DNA of 64,000 bases, taken from Roseovarius lutimaris (GTDB lineage Bacteria; Pseudomonadota; Alphaproteobacteria; Rhodobacterales; Rhodobacteraceae). The DNA is taken from contig NZ_FOVP01000007.1 of the NCBI RefSeq assembly GCF_900115165.1, forward strand, positions 62,001 through 126,000, read 5' to 3'. Each line of letters opens with the position of its first letter. The first letter of the stretch is position 1. Below are positions 1 through 8,875 of the stretch, piece after piece. A program made the position numbers and the translations under genes. The notes under the pieces are model-generated. The model was not told where the DNA came from. It searched no databases and saw only the letters and a program-made list of their open reading frames with translations.

Positions 1-426
1 ATTGACGACGCGTTCAACGCCAACCCCACCTCGATGGCGGCAGCACTTGAGGTGCTGGCCGCCGCCACGCCGCGCGACGGGGTTGGGCGGGTGTCAAAGG
101 GGCGCCGGATCGCGATTCTGGGTGATATGCTTGAGCTTGGCGCCGATGAAATGGCCCTGCATGCCGCCCTGGCCGCGCTGCCGGAGATGAGCAGGATTGA
201 CGAAATCCACTGTGTCGGCCCGCGCATGCGCGCCCTCTGGGAGGCCTTGCCCGAGATCCGTCGTGGCAAATGGCGTGAAACCGCACAAGAACTGGCAGAT
301 CAGGCGCATCGCGTGATAGATGCAGGCGATGTCGTGCTGATCAAGGGCTCCAAGGGGAGCCGGGTCAGCCTTGTGGTCGAGGCGCTGCGCCGCGCGGGGC
401 GTGCCCCTTTGAAAGGAAACAGGTAA
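1..426 (+). CDS. murF: UDP-N-acetylmuramoyl-tripeptide--D-Ala-D-Ala ligase, C-terminal part
   Basis: MurF adds D-Ala-D-Ala to the UDP-MurNAc-tripeptide, the last cytoplasmic step of peptidoglycan precursor synthesis. The reading frame is open from base 1 and begins within the motif DDAFNANPTSMAAAL, which matches the 'D-x-YNANP-x-S' signature that opens the C-terminal part of MurF ligases. Only about 141 residues are present; the ATP-binding centre lies outside the window. The stop codon touches the mraY start with no gap, so the two are surely cotranscribed. Identity is supported by both the motif and the mraY neighbour. Confidence 0.93.
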   Translation: MDDAFNANPTSMAAALEVLAAATPRDGVGRVSKGRRIAILGDMLELGADEMALHAALAALPEMSRIDEIHCVGPRMRALWEALPEIRRGKWRETAQELADQAHRVIDAGDVVLIKGSKGSRVSLVVEALRRAGRAPLKGNR

Positions 427-1509
427 ATGCTTTATTGGTTGACCATCTGGTCGGATGGCGGGGATTTCTTCAACCTGTTCCGCTATATTACGTTTCGCGC
501 GGGCGGGGCTTTTATGACCGCGCTGATCTTTGGGTTTCTCTTCGGTCTGCCGCTGATCAACGTGCTGCGCCGCCGCCAGGGCAAGGGCCAACCCATCCGC
601 AGCGACGGCCCCGAAAGCCATTTCGCCAAGTCGGGCACACCGACCATGGGGGGCTTGCTGATCGTAGGCGCGCTGGTGACCTCCACCCTGTTCTGGGCGC
701 GGCTTGACAATCCTTATGTCTGGCTTGTGCTGTTCGTGACGCTGGCCTTTGGATTGATTGGTTTTGCCGATGATTATGCCAAGGTCAGCAAGCAGAATGT
801 GTCGGGCGTGTCGGGCAAGCTGCGCCTTGGGCTTGGCTTTCTGATCGCCTGCATCGCCGCCCTTTGGGCGAGCTATCATCATCCCGGCGATCTGCAATAT
901 CAGCTGGCGCTGCCGGTGTTCAAGGATGTGCTGTTGAATATGGGGGTCTTCTTTATCCCCTTCGCGATGTTCGTGATCGTGGGCGCGGCCAATGCGGTCA
1001 ATCTCACCGATGGGCTTGACGGGCTGGCGATCATGCCGGTGATGATCGCCTCTAGCGCGCTTGGCATCATCGCCTATGCGGTTGGCCGGGTCGATTTTAC
1101 CGATTATCTGGGGCTGCATTACGTGCCGGGCACCGGCGAAATCCTGGTCTTTGTCGCCGGGCTTGTCGGCGGCGGACTTGGGTTCTTGTGGTATAATGCG
1201 CCACCTGCGGCGGTGTTCATGGGCGATACCGGATCGCTTGCGCTTGGCGGCGCCCTGGGCGCGATTGCGGTGGCCACCAAGCACGAGCTGGTGCTTGGCA
1301 TCGTCGGCGGGCTTTTCGTGGCCGAGGCGCTGAGCGTGATCATTCAGGTGCTTTATTTCAAACGCACCGGCAAGCGGGTGTTCCTGATGGCGCCGATCCA
1401 TCACCACTATGAAAAGAAGGGTTGGGCCGAGCCGCAGATCGTGATCCGCTTCTGGATCATCGCGCTTGTTCTGGCGATGATCGGTCTGGCGACGCTGAAG
1501 CTGCGCTAG
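427..1509 (+). CDS. mraY: Phospho-N-acetylmuramoyl-pentapeptide-transferase
   Basis: Integral membrane enzyme that moves phospho-MurNAc-pentapeptide onto undecaprenyl phosphate to give lipid I. The 360-residue length is standard for the family. Visible family motifs are GFADDYAKV (the double Asp of the active site), [25 protein letters not shown], and [12 protein letters not shown] with its conserved His triplet. About ten hydrophobic segments are evident. The ATG follows the murF stop directly. The stop codon TAG is also the first bases of a repeat element (see 1507-1611). Confidence 0.98.
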   Translation: MLYWLTIWSDGGDFFNLFRYITFRAGGAFMTALIFGFLFGLPLINVLRRRQGKGQPIRSDGPESHFAKSGTPTMGGLLIVGALVTSTLFWARLDNPYVWLVLFVTLAFGLIGFADDYAKVSKQNVSGVSGKLRLGLGFLIACIAALWASYHHPGDLQYQLALPVFKDVLLNMGVFFIPFAMFVIVGAANAVNLTDGLDGLAIMPVMIASSALGIIAYAVGRVDFTDYLGLHYVPGTGEILVFVAGLVGGGLGFLWYNAPPAAVFMGDTGSLALGGALGAIAVATKHELVLGIVGGLFVAEALSVIIQVLYFKRTGKRVFLMAPIHHHYEKKGWAEPQIVIRFWIIALVLAMIGLATLKLR

Positions 1510-1611
1510 AGCGTGTCGCTCAAAAGTGGGAACCGGTTTTGAGCTTCCCGCACATGCGAAATCAATAAGTTAGAGCGTGTCGCGTGAAATCGAATGAACG
1601 CGACACGCTCT
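1507..1611. repeat. Compound intergenic repeat with a 14-bp perfect hairpin
   Basis: The gap between mraY and murD opens with AGAGCGTGTCGCT (1508-1520), then an AAAAGTGGGAACCGGTTTT block (1522-1540) centred on the palindrome AACCGGTT, then GAGCTTCCCGCACATGCG (1541-1558). It ends in a perfect inverted repeat, AGAGCGTGTCGCGT (1572-1585) and its complement (1598-1611), around a 12-base loop. The 5' arm motif therefore occurs twice as a direct repeat and once inverted. The 'AAAAGTGGGAACCGGTTTT' core resembles dispersed intergenic repeats I know from alphaproteobacterial genomes. The hairpin could also stop transcription, but it has no T-run. A piece like the GAGC-TCCCG-ACATGCG block recurs right after coaD (39751-39768). 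Confidence 0.7.
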
Positions 1612-1618
1612 GAGGCGC

Positions 1619-1668
1619 GGCTCGCCCGTCCTGACAGACGGTCTCGCGAGGGGCGCGCGTGGTGCGAG
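1619..1668 (-). repeat. Copy A of a ~56-base structured intergenic repeat (inverted)
   Basis: Read on the minus strand this contains CCTCGCGAGACCG followed by a CCGTC/GACGG mini-hairpin and the end arm GGGCGAGC. The same order of elements (CCTCGCGAGAC core, small hairpin, end arm) is found in copy D (46743-46798), and the core also in copy C (30545-30600). It lies directly downstream of the compound repeat, so this 220-base gap is essentially all repeat sequence apart from the short murD leader. Confidence 0.5.
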
Positions 1669-1732
1669 GGCTCTGGTCAAGAGCGGACAACTGCGCTAGC
1701 GATTGGGCCGGTCTGAATGAGGGGCGGGCAGC

Positions 1733-3130
1733 ATGATACCAGTCAGAGGATTTGACGGCGCGCGGGTCGGTGTGCTTGGGCTTGGGCGGTCGGGCCTGTC
1801 GGCGGCGCGCGCCCTGCGCGCGGGGGGCGCGGTGCCGGTCTGCTGGGACGACAACCCCGAGGCCCGCGCGAGGGCCGAGACCGAAGGATTTGCGGTTGCC
1901 GACCTGGCACATCCGCGCGCCTTCGAGACGATTGCCACCCTGATCGTCAGCCCCGGCATTCCGCATCTTTATCCTAGCCCCAACAAGGTGGTCGCCGCCG
2001 CGCAAGAGGCCGGTGTGCCTGTCGATAACGATATCGGTCTGTTCTTTCGGTCTCTGGCCCTGCCGGAATGGGACAATTTCGATATCGCCCCGCGGGTGAT
2101 CGCGGTAACCGGCAGCAACGGCAAATCGACCACATCGGCGCTGATCCATCATCTGTTGCTGGAGGCGGGAAAATCGGCGCAGCTTGCCGGCAATATCGGG
2201 CGCGGGGTGCTTGATCTTGATCCACCGGGTGACGGCGGAATCGTGGTGCTTGAGCTGTCGAGCTATCAGACCGATCTTGCCCGTGCGCTGACGCCGGATG
2301 TGGCGGTGTTTACCAATTTCTCTGCCGATCACCTTGATCGCCACGCCGGGCTTGGCGGCTATTTCGCGGCCAAGCGACGGTTGTTTGCCGAAGGCGGGCC
2401 GGACCGCGCCATCATCGGCGTGGACGAACCGGAGGGGCGTTACCTTGCCGGGCAGTTGAGCGAGGGATCGACGGATGACCGGGTGATCCGGGTCTCGGTC
2501 GCGCGCAAGCTGTCCGGACCCGGCTGGAGCGTGGGCGCGCGCAAGGGCTTTCTGAGCGAATACCGCAAGGGCAAGCAGGTGGGCTCGATTGACCTGCGCG
2601 CAGTGCCCGGTTTGCCGGGGGTACACAATCATCAAAACGCCTGTGCCGCCTATGCGGCCTGCCGCACGCTTGGGCTTGCGCCGAGGATCGTCGAGCAGGG
2701 ATTTGCCAGCTTTGCCGGCCTGCCGCATCGCAGTCAGAGGATTGCCGAGAAAGATGGGGTGATCTTCGTCAATGACAGCAAGGCCACCAATGTCGACAGC
2801 GCGCTAAAGGCCTTGCAGGCGTTTGAGAATATCCGCTGGATCTGTGGCGGGCTTGAGAAAGAGGGCGGGCTGGCCGCGCTTGCCCCCGGTTTGCACCACG
2901 TGCGCAGGGCCTATGTGATCGGGCGCGAGGCGGCGCAATTCGCGCTGGAGCTTGAGGGGGTGGAGACCGAGATCTGCACCGAAATGGCGCGCGCGGTTGA
3001 AAGCGCCATGGCCGAGGCCGAACCCGGCGATGTGGTGCTTTTGGCGCCGGCCGCGGCGAGTTTCGATCAATATGATAATTTCGAGAAGCGAGGCGAGGAT
3101 TTTATTGAGCAAGTCCAGCGGCGGCTTTGA
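1733..3130 (+). CDS. murD: UDP-N-acetylmuramoylalanine--D-glutamate ligase
   Basis: Cytoplasmic ATP-dependent ligase adding D-Glu to UDP-MurNAc-L-Ala. The N-terminal nucleotide-binding loop [13 protein letters not shown] is at about residues 17-29. The P-loop [12 protein letters not shown] (about 125-136) is the mur-ligase ATP site, followed by the family segments [10 protein letters not shown] and FVNDSKATN. The 465-residue length is normal. It is separated from mraY by a repeat-filled gap, so it may depend on read-through or its own promoter. It converges on the flavoprotein gene downstream. Confidence 0.97.
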   Translation: MIPVRGFDGARVGVLGLGRSGLSAARALRAGGAVPVCWDDNPEARARAETEGFAVADLAHPRAFETIATLIVSPGIPHLYPSPNKVVAAAQEAGVPVDNDIGLFFRSLALPEWDNFDIAPRVIAVTGSNGKSTTSALIHHLLLEAGKSAQLAGNIGRGVLDLDPPGDGGIVVLELSSYQTDLARALTPDVAVFTNFSADHLDRHAGLGGYFAAKRRLFAEGGPDRAIIGVDEPEGRYLAGQLSEGSTDDRVIRVSVARKLSGPGWSVGARKGFLSEYRKGKQVGSIDLRAVPGLPGVHNHQNACAAYAACRTLGLAPRIVEQGFASFAGLPHRSQRIAEKDGVIFVNDSKATNVDSALKALQAFENIRWICGGLEKEGGLAALAPGLHHVRRAYVIGREAAQFALELEGVETEICTEMARAVESAMAEAEPGDVVLLAPAAASFDQYDNFEKRGEDFIEQVQRRL

Positions 3131-3136
3131 GTGGCA

Positions 3137-3201
3137 CGCTCGTCGCGCTCTGACATGCGCGCCTCGCTTGGGTCGGAGTGAGTATTTTTGCCAAGAAGAA
3201 G
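3137..3201 (+). repeat. Copy B (5' half) of the ~56-base repeat plus an AGTATTT tail motif
   Basis: Begins GCTCGTCGCGCTCT, four variable bases, then TGCGCGCCTCGC. Both blocks are identical to copy D at 46743. After that it diverges and ends AGTATTTTTGCCAAGAAG (3181-3198). A related tail, AGTATTTGGGGAAAGATG, occurs at 50413-50430. It fills the gap between the convergent genes murD and the flavoprotein gene. Confidence 0.55.
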
Positions 3202-3202
3202 A

Positions 3203-4393
3203 TCAGCCGCGCGATTGGGTAATCGCGGTGCCCGCCGCCCAGCCCGAGGACCAGGCCCATTGGAAGTTGTAGCCGCCAAGCCAGCCGGTGACGTCGACCG
3301 CTTCGCCAATGAAATAAAGCCCCGGCAGGTGGTTTGACATCATGGTTTTCGACGATACCCCATCGGTATCGACCCCGCCAAGCGTCACTTCGGCAGTGCG
3401 GTAGCCCTCGGAGCCGGTGGGTTTGAGCGACCAGTGACGCAGGGCAGTCACGATTTCGCTCAGGCGGGCATCGGATTGATCGGCGAGGTTGCCCGAGAGG
3501 CCAAGTTGCGGCGTCAGGTGATCGACCAGCCTGGCGGGAAGGTGGCGCGCGAGTTCGGTGGTGAGGTTGCGCCGTCCCTGGGTCTGGCGTTGAGCGCGCA
3601 GGGCGTCAAAGAGGGTGTCGGTCGGATCAAGGTCAAGGGTGATTGCCTCGCCCTCGTGCCAGTAGGATGAGATTTGCAGGATCGCGGGGCCCGAGAGGCC
3701 GCGGTGGGTGAACAGCACCGCCTCGTCAAACCGGGTTGTGCCGTGGCCGACGCGGGCGGGCAGGGCGAGGCCGGAAAGTGGGGCAAAGGGGGCATCGGAA
3801 AAGGTGAGTGGCACAAGCGCGGGGCGGGTTTCGGTCAGGGCATGGCCGAACTGGCGGGCGATGTCATAGGCAAGGCCGGTGGCGCCCATCCCGGGGATGG
3901 ATTTGCCGCCCGTGGCCACCACCAGATTGCGCGCGGTCACGCTCTCGCGGGTGCCCTCGCGGTCTAGCGTGGCGTGAAACCGGGCGCCATCATGGGTCAG
4001 GTCCACCAGCGAGGTGCCAAGCGCCAGCGTTGCCCCCGCGCGCGTCATCTCGTCAACCAGCATCGTCACGATCTGGGTTGCCTTGTCATCGCAAAACAGC
4101 TGCCCCAGCGTTTTCTCGTGCCAGGCGATGCCGTGCCGACCGATAAGGTCGATGAAATCCCATTGCGTATAACGGTGCAGGGCGGATTTGCAGAAATGCG
4201 GGTTTCGCGACAGAAAATTCTCGGGCGCGGCGTAAAGATTGGTGAAGTTGCAGCGCCCGCCGCCGGAAATCCGGATCTTTTCGCCCGGTGCGCGGGCGTG
4301 GTCGATCACCAGAGTGTCGCCCCCCGCATGGGCCGCGCACATCATGCCGGCCGCACCGGCGCCAAGGATCAGGGTTTCAACCGCCTTTGTCAT
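3203..4393 (-). CDS. HI0933-family FAD flavoprotein (putative NAD(P)/FAD-dependent oxidoreductase)
   Basis: Member of the HI0933/YhiN flavoprotein family; physiological substrate unknown. The N-terminal dinucleotide fold LGAGAAGMMCAAHAG is followed by the family signature ISGGGRCNFTN, the second site VVATGGKSIPGMGATG, and the C-terminal FIGEAVDVTGWLGGYNFQWAWSSG, which closes over FAD. Its 396 residues match the usual length. I chose the ATG at 4393 because the Rossmann strand begins a few residues later; an upstream in-frame start at 4429 is possible. It lies on the minus strand in the middle of the otherwise plus-strand dcw cluster and diverges from ftsW. Confidence 0.88.
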   Translation of the reverse strand: MTKAVETLILGAGAAGMMCAAHAGGDTLVIDHARAPGEKIRISGGGRCNFTNLYAAPENFLSRNPHFCKSALHRYTQWDFIDLIGRHGIAWHEKTLGQLFCDDKATQIVTMLVDEMTRAGATLALGTSLVDLTHDGARFHATLDREGTRESVTARNLVVATGGKSIPGMGATGLAYDIARQFGHALTETRPALVPLTFSDAPFAPLSGLALPARVGHGTTRFDEAVLFTHRGLSGPAILQISSYWHEGEAITLDLDPTDTLFDALRAQRQTQGRRNLTTELARHLPARLVDHLTPQLGLSGNLADQSDARLSEIVTALRHWSLKPTGSEGYRTAEVTLGGVDTDGVSSKTMMSNHLPGLYFIGEAVDVTGWLGGYNFQWAWSSGWAAGTAITQSRG

Positions 4394-4518
4394 GCCCGAG
4401 CCAAGACGCGAAATGCCGCCGATTGGCAAGGGGTTTACGCTGGCAATAATGCGAAAATCGCGTTAGAGTCAGGGCCAGACCCCGCAAAGGGGCGCAAGAT
4501 ATCAGAGGCGGCAGGCTT

Positions 4519-5682
4519 ATGACAGAGATGGTCTATGGGGCAGTGCCCCTGCGGGACGCAGAGCCCGTGATTCCGAAATGGTGGCGCACGATCGACAAGT
4601 GGTCGTTTTCCTGCGTGCTGATCCTGTTTGGCATCGGTGTTCTTCTGGGCCTCGCGGCCTCGCCGCCGCTGGCGGAGAAAAACGGCTTTGACGCCTTTCA
4701 CTATGTTCAGAGGCAGGCGGTGTTTGGCGGTCTTGCGCTTGTGGTGATGGTGCTGACCTCGATGATGCGGCCCGAGCTTGTGCGCCGCCTTGCGGTGCTT
4801 GGGTTTCTCGCCGCCTTTGCCGCGCTTGTCCTGTTGCCGGTCTTTGGCACCGATTTTGGCAAGGGCGCCATACGCTGGTACAGCCTTGGTTTTGCAAGCG
4901 TCCAACCCTCGGAGTTTCTAAAACCCGCCTTTGTGGTGGTGGCCGCCTGGATGATGGCGGCCAGCCAACAGATCAACGGGCCGCCGGGGCTAAGCTGGTC
5001 GTTCCTTCTGGCGATGGTGATCCTCGGGTTTCTGGCGATGCAGCCCGATTTCGGACAGGCGGCGCTGGTGCTGTTTGGCTGGGGGGTGATGTATTTCGTC
5101 GCCGGGGCGCCGATCGCCCTTTTGCTGATCATGGCCGGTGGCGTGGTTTTGTTCGGCTCGATCGCCTATTCCAATTCAGAGCATTTCGCGCGCCGGATTG
5201 ACGGGTTTCTGTCGCCCGAAGTCGATCCGACGACCCAGCTTGGCTTTGCCACCAACGCGATCCGCGAGGGCGGGTTTTTCGGCGTTGGTGTGGGCGAGGG
5301 CCAGGTGAAATGGTCGCTGCCCGATGCGCATACCGATTTCATCATTGCCGTCGCGGCCGAGGAATACGGGCTTGTGCTCGTGCTTTGCATCATTGCGCTA
5401 TACGCGGGCATCGCGGTGCGCTCGTTCCTGCGGCTGATGCGCGAGCGTGATCCGTTCATCCGTCTTGCGGGCACCGGCCTTGTGGCGATGTTCGGCGCCC
5501 AGGCGATGATCAACATGGGCGTCGCGGTGCGACTTTTGCCGGCCAAGGGCATGACCCTTCCGTTCGTGAGCTATGGCGGTTCGTCGGTGGTGGCGGGGGG
5601 CATTGCCGTGGGCATGCTTCTTGCCTTTACCCGGACCCGGCCACAGGGCCAGATCGGTGACATTCTCAGGGGGCGCAGATGA
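4519..5682 (+). CDS. ftsW: Lipid II polymerase / division protein FtsW
   Basis: SEDS-family membrane glycosyltransferase that polymerises lipid II at the division septum. The 387-residue protein has about ten membrane segments. It carries the SEDS features [18 protein letters not shown], the long periplasmic stretch with [12 protein letters not shown], and the C-terminal [14 protein letters not shown] signature. It is first in the ftsW-murG-murC run, in which stops and starts overlap by ATGA. The 125-base divergent gap in front must contain its promoter; I could not single out a convincing -35/-10 pair there. Confidence 0.96.
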   Translation: MTEMVYGAVPLRDAEPVIPKWWRTIDKWSFSCVLILFGIGVLLGLAASPPLAEKNGFDAFHYVQRQAVFGGLALVVMVLTSMMRPELVRRLAVLGFLAAFAALVLLPVFGTDFGKGAIRWYSLGFASVQPSEFLKPAFVVVAAWMMAASQQINGPPGLSWSFLLAMVILGFLAMQPDFGQAALVLFGWGVMYFVAGAPIALLLIMAGGVVLFGSIAYSNSEHFARRIDGFLSPEVDPTTQLGFATNAIREGGFFGVGVGEGQVKWSLPDAHTDFIIAVAAEEYGLVLVLCIIALYAGIAVRSFLRLMRERDPFIRLAGTGLVAMFGAQAMINMGVAVRLLPAKGMTLPFVSYGGSSVVAGGIAVGMLLAFTRTRPQGQIGDILRGRR

Positions 5683-6785
5683 GCGAGCGCAAGCCGCTAT
5701 TGATCATCGCGGCGGGCGGCACGGGCGGGCATATGTTTCCCGCTCAGGCGCTTGCCGAGGTGATGCTGCGCCGGGGCTGGCGGGTCAAGCTCTCGACCGA
5801 TCCGCGCGGCGCGCGCTATACCGGTGGCTTTCCGCATTCGGTCGAGATCGAGCAGGTGGCAAGCGCCACCTTTGCCCGTGGCGGTCTTGTCAACAAACTC
5901 TTGGCGCCGCTGCATATTCTGGGTGGGGTGATCGGGGCCAGCACGCGCATGATGCGCGACAGGCCTGACGTCGTGGTCGGCTTTGGTGGCTATCCCAGCA
6001 TTCCGGCGCTGGCGGCGGCGTGGATATTGCGGCGCCCGCGTATGGTGCATGAACAAAATGGCGTGTTGGGCCGGGTCAACCGGATATTTGCCAAGCGTGT
6101 CGATGTGATGGCCTGTGGCACATGGCCCACCGATCTGCCCGAGGGGGTTGAGGGGGTGCATGTGGGCAATCCGGTGCGCGCAGCGGTGCTTGAACGCGCG
6201 GGGGCGGGCTATATCACGCCGGGCGATTATCCGATGTCCATTCTGGTGATCGGCGGAAGCCAGGGCGCGCGCATCCTGTCGGATGTGGTGCCCCCTGCGA
6301 TTGCCGAGTTGCCCCGGGAAATCCTGCGCAATGTCCGCGTCAGCCATCAGGCCCGCGACGAAGACGGTGACCGCGTGGCGCAATATTACGCCGATCAGGG
6401 CATTGATGCCGATGTGCAGCCGTTCTTTCGCGACGTTCCGCGCCGTATGTCCGAGGCCCAGCTTGTGATCAGTCGCGCAGGCGCCAGTAGCGTCGCCGAC
6501 ATAAGTGTGATTGGCCGCCCTGCGATCCTGATCCCCTATGCGGCGGCAACCGGCGATCATCAACAGGCCAATGCCCGTGGGCTTACCGCAGCGGGGGCCG
6601 CGATCCTGATCCCCGAAAAACGGCTTGAGGTTGCCACGCTTTCAGAGCAGATAGCCGCCGTACTGAGCAATCCGCAAGGCGCCTTGATGATGGCGCAGGC
6701 GGCGCTTGGCTGTGCGCAGCCTGATGCGCCGCAGCAACTTGCGGATCTGGTCGAGGAACTTGCGCGTAAAGGGGCCACCGAATGA
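5679..6785 (+). CDS. murG: UDP-N-acetylglucosamine--MurNAc-(pentapeptide) pyrophosphoryl-undecaprenol GlcNAc transferase
   Basis: Peripheral membrane GT-B transferase that converts lipid I to lipid II. Visible are the N-terminal G-loop [25 protein letters not shown], the [12 protein letters not shown] segment, a C-terminal G-loop [13 protein letters not shown], and the UDP-GlcNAc-binding stretch [20 protein letters not shown]. Its 368 residues are typical. It overlaps both neighbours by four bases (ATGA), indicating translational coupling. Confidence 0.97.
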   Translation: MSERKPLLIIAAGGTGGHMFPAQALAEVMLRRGWRVKLSTDPRGARYTGGFPHSVEIEQVASATFARGGLVNKLLAPLHILGGVIGASTRMMRDRPDVVVGFGGYPSIPALAAAWILRRPRMVHEQNGVLGRVNRIFAKRVDVMACGTWPTDLPEGVEGVHVGNPVRAAVLERAGAGYITPGDYPMSILVIGGSQGARILSDVVPPAIAELPREILRNVRVSHQARDEDGDRVAQYYADQGIDADVQPFFRDVPRRMSEAQLVISRAGASSVADISVIGRPAILIPYAAATGDHQQANARGLTAAGAAILIPEKRLEVATLSEQIAAVLSNPQGALMMAQAALGCAQPDAPQQLADLVEELARKGATE

Positions 6786-8179
6786 ATGCTGCAACCAAGC
6801 TTCCGGGCGATGTCGGCCCGATCCATTTCGTCGGCATCGGCGGCATTGGCATGTCGGGCATCGCCGAGGTCTTGCTGAACCATGGGTACAGGGTGCAGGG
6901 CAGCGACCTGAAACGCTCGAAAATCACTGACCGGCTTGCGGCCAATGGCGCGACCATCTTTGAGGGGCAGCGCGCCGAAAACCTCTCGGCCGCTGCGGTG
7001 GTGGTGATTTCATCCGCAATCAAACCGGGCAATCCCGAACTTGACGAAGCGCGCCGCAGGGGCTTGCCGGTGGTGCGCCGGGCCGAAATGCTGGCCGAGC
7101 TTATGCGCCTTAAATCCAACGTCGCGGTTGCCGGCACCCATGGCAAGACCACGACCACCACGATGGTGGCGGCCTTGCTGGACCATGGTCATTTTGACCC
7201 CACCGTGATCAACGGCGGTATCATCCACGCCTATGGAAGCAATGCCCGTGTGGGCGAGGGCGAATGGATGGTGGTCGAGGCCGATGAAAGCGACGGGACC
7301 TTCAATCGCCTGCCGGCCACAATCGCCATCGTCACCAATATCGACCCCGAACATATGGAGCATTGGGGGACCGAAGAGGCGCTTCACAAAGGCTTTTACG
7401 ATTTTGTCAGCAATATTCCGTTTTACGGGGTGGCGGTCTGTTGCACCGACGATGCAGATGTTCAGACGCTGGTGGGCAAGCTCACCGACCGGCGCGTCGT
7501 GACCTATGGCTTTAACGCCCAGGCCGATGTGCGCGCGGTCAATCTTAGCTATAAGGCGGGTGTGGCGCATTTCGATATCCTGCTTCAGGCCGAGGGCAAG
7601 CGGATCGACGGCTGCACCCTGCCGATGCCGGGCGATCACAATGTCAGCAACGCGCTCAGCGCGGTTGGCGTGGCGCGTCACCTTGGCATGAAGGGCGATG
7701 AAATCCGCACCGCCCTTGCCGCCTTTGGCGGGGTCAACCGCCGCTTTACCCGTGTCGGCGAAGTGGGCGGCGTGACCATCATCGATGATTACGGCCACCA
7801 CCCGACCGAGATCACCGCCGTGCTCAGGGCCGCGCGCCAGGCCACCGAGGGCCGTATCATCGCCGTGCATCAGCCGCATCGTTATACCCGCCTGCATACG
7901 CTGTTTGACGACTTTTGCGCCTGTTTCAACGAGGCCGACGTCGTCGGCATCGCCGAGGTCTATGCTGCCGGCGAAGAGCCGATCGAAGGCGCAAGTCGCG
8001 ATGATCTTGTGGCCGGCCTTATCCGTCATGGCCACCGTCATGCCCATGCCGTGAACGATGAAGATGATCTTTTGCGCCTTGTGCGCGCCGAGGCCCGACC
8101 CGGCGATATGGTGGTCTGTCTCGGGGCCGGCACGATCAGCACATGGGCCAACAACCTGCCGGAGCGCCTGAAGGGATAA
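6782..8179 (+). CDS. murC: UDP-N-acetylmuramate--L-alanine ligase
   Basis: ATP-dependent ligase adding L-Ala to UDP-MurNAc, the first Mur-ligase step. The N-terminal [16 protein letters not shown] loop binds UDP; the P-loop is [17 protein letters not shown]; the central EADESDGTF and [11 protein letters not shown] and the late [10 protein letters not shown] are MurC hallmarks. Its 465 residues are standard. The ATG overlaps the murG stop. Three small membrane-protein genes follow in the same operon. Confidence 0.97.
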   Translation: MNAATKLPGDVGPIHFVGIGGIGMSGIAEVLLNHGYRVQGSDLKRSKITDRLAANGATIFEGQRAENLSAAAVVVISSAIKPGNPELDEARRRGLPVVRRAEMLAELMRLKSNVAVAGTHGKTTTTTMVAALLDHGHFDPTVINGGIIHAYGSNARVGEGEWMVVEADESDGTFNRLPATIAIVTNIDPEHMEHWGTEEALHKGFYDFVSNIPFYGVAVCCTDDADVQTLVGKLTDRRVVTYGFNAQADVRAVNLSYKAGVAHFDILLQAEGKRIDGCTLPMPGDHNVSNALSAVGVARHLGMKGDEIRTALAAFGGVNRRFTRVGEVGGVTIIDDYGHHPTEITAVLRAARQATEGRIIAVHQPHRYTRLHTLFDDFCACFNEADVVGIAEVYAAGEEPIEGASRDDLVAGLIRHGHRHAHAVNDEDDLLRLVRAEARPGDMVVCLGAGTISTWANNLPERLKG

Positions 8180-8184
8180 ACGGC

Positions 8185-8310
8185 ATGGCGGACACCCTCA
8201 AACGCCGCCAGCCGGCCTCGCCCTTCGCGGTTGCGCCTTGGGTGCCATGGGCCGGGATCATCCTGAGCCTTGGCTGCTTTGTGGCCTCGCTGGTGGGCAA
8301 GCTGACATGA
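8185..8310 (+). CDS. 41-residue single-span membrane protein, unknown function
   Basis: An ATG five bases after the murC stop opens a 41-codon frame. A basic head (MADTLKRRQP) is followed by one hydrophobic stretch (about residues 15-37, including WAGIILSLGCFVASLV). Its TGA overlaps the ATG of the next gene (ATGA), and the following two genes overlap in the same manner, which strongly argues that it is translated. I do not recognise a named family. Its place suggests a role at the membrane alongside cell-wall synthesis, but that is only inference from context. Confidence 0.7.
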   Translation: MADTLKRRQPASPFAVAPWVPWAGIILSLGCFVASLVGKLT

Positions 8311-8561
8311 GCCAGTCGCTTTTGATCGCCAGCCTCTGGGTGCTTGCCGGAACCATCGTGGCGCTTTTGCCGATGCGGCTGCAATACGGCCCCGGCCTGA
8401 CCCTGTTGATCCTCGCGCCGCCGGTGATCGGCTTTATCGGATATCAACACGGCTGGCTTGTCGCATTTGGCGGAGTGCTTGCGCTTGTGTCGATGTTTCG
8501 CCGTCCGCTTCGCCATGGCATTGCCAAGCTGCGCGGCCAGAAACCGGAGGCCCCGAAATGA
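8307..8561 (+). CDS. DUF2484 family membrane protein (first copy)
   Basis: An 84-residue protein with three hydrophobic segments. It starts MSQSLLIASLWVLAGTIVAL and ends in a basic tail (RRPLRHGIAKLRGQKPE). The pattern (S/T)L(L)LA-LW-A, then LP, then a basic tail matches DUF2484, a small family I know from this position in Rhodobacteraceae. Function unknown. The ATG at 8307 overlaps the previous stop; an in-frame upstream start at 8238 would run through the previous gene and is rejected. Confidence 0.8.
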   Translation: MSQSLLIASLWVLAGTIVALLPMRLQYGPGLTLLILAPPVIGFIGYQHGWLVAFGGVLALVSMFRRPLRHGIAKLRGQKPEAPK

Positions 8562-8821
8562 CCCTGTCGCTGTTGCTTGCCTGTCTCTGGGCCTTTGCGG
8601 CCAATGTTCTGGCGATGCTGCCGAGCCGCGACAACCTCTGGCGGCGGGCCTATGGGTTGATTGCGGTGGGGGTGCCGATCCTTGGGTTCGTCACCTGGCA
8701 GAACGGTCCATGGGTGGGCTTGCTGGTGCTGGCGGCGGGCATGTCGGTGCTGCGTTGGCCGGTGATCTACCTTGGCCGCTGGCTGCGCCGACTGGGCCGC
8801 AAACCCGACGCCGACACCTGA
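8558..8821 (+). CDS. DUF2484 family membrane protein (second copy)
   Basis: An 87-residue paralogue of the preceding gene: MTLSLLLACLWAFAANVLAMLP parallels MSQSLLIASLWVLAGTIVALLP almost position by position, and both end with an Arg-rich cytoplasmic tail. Three hydrophobic segments. The start overlaps the previous stop by four bases. A tandem duplication with retention of both copies suggests a hetero-oligomer or divided roles; nothing in the sequence gives a biochemical function. Confidence 0.82.
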   Translation: MTLSLLLACLWAFAANVLAMLPSRDNLWRRAYGLIAVGVPILGFVTWQNGPWVGLLVLAAGMSVLRWPVIYLGRWLRRLGRKPDADT

Positions 8822-8875
8822 CTTTAACCTCGCCGCATCTGGACAGACCCGCAGCGCCGGGGCAGGGTGCGCGGG

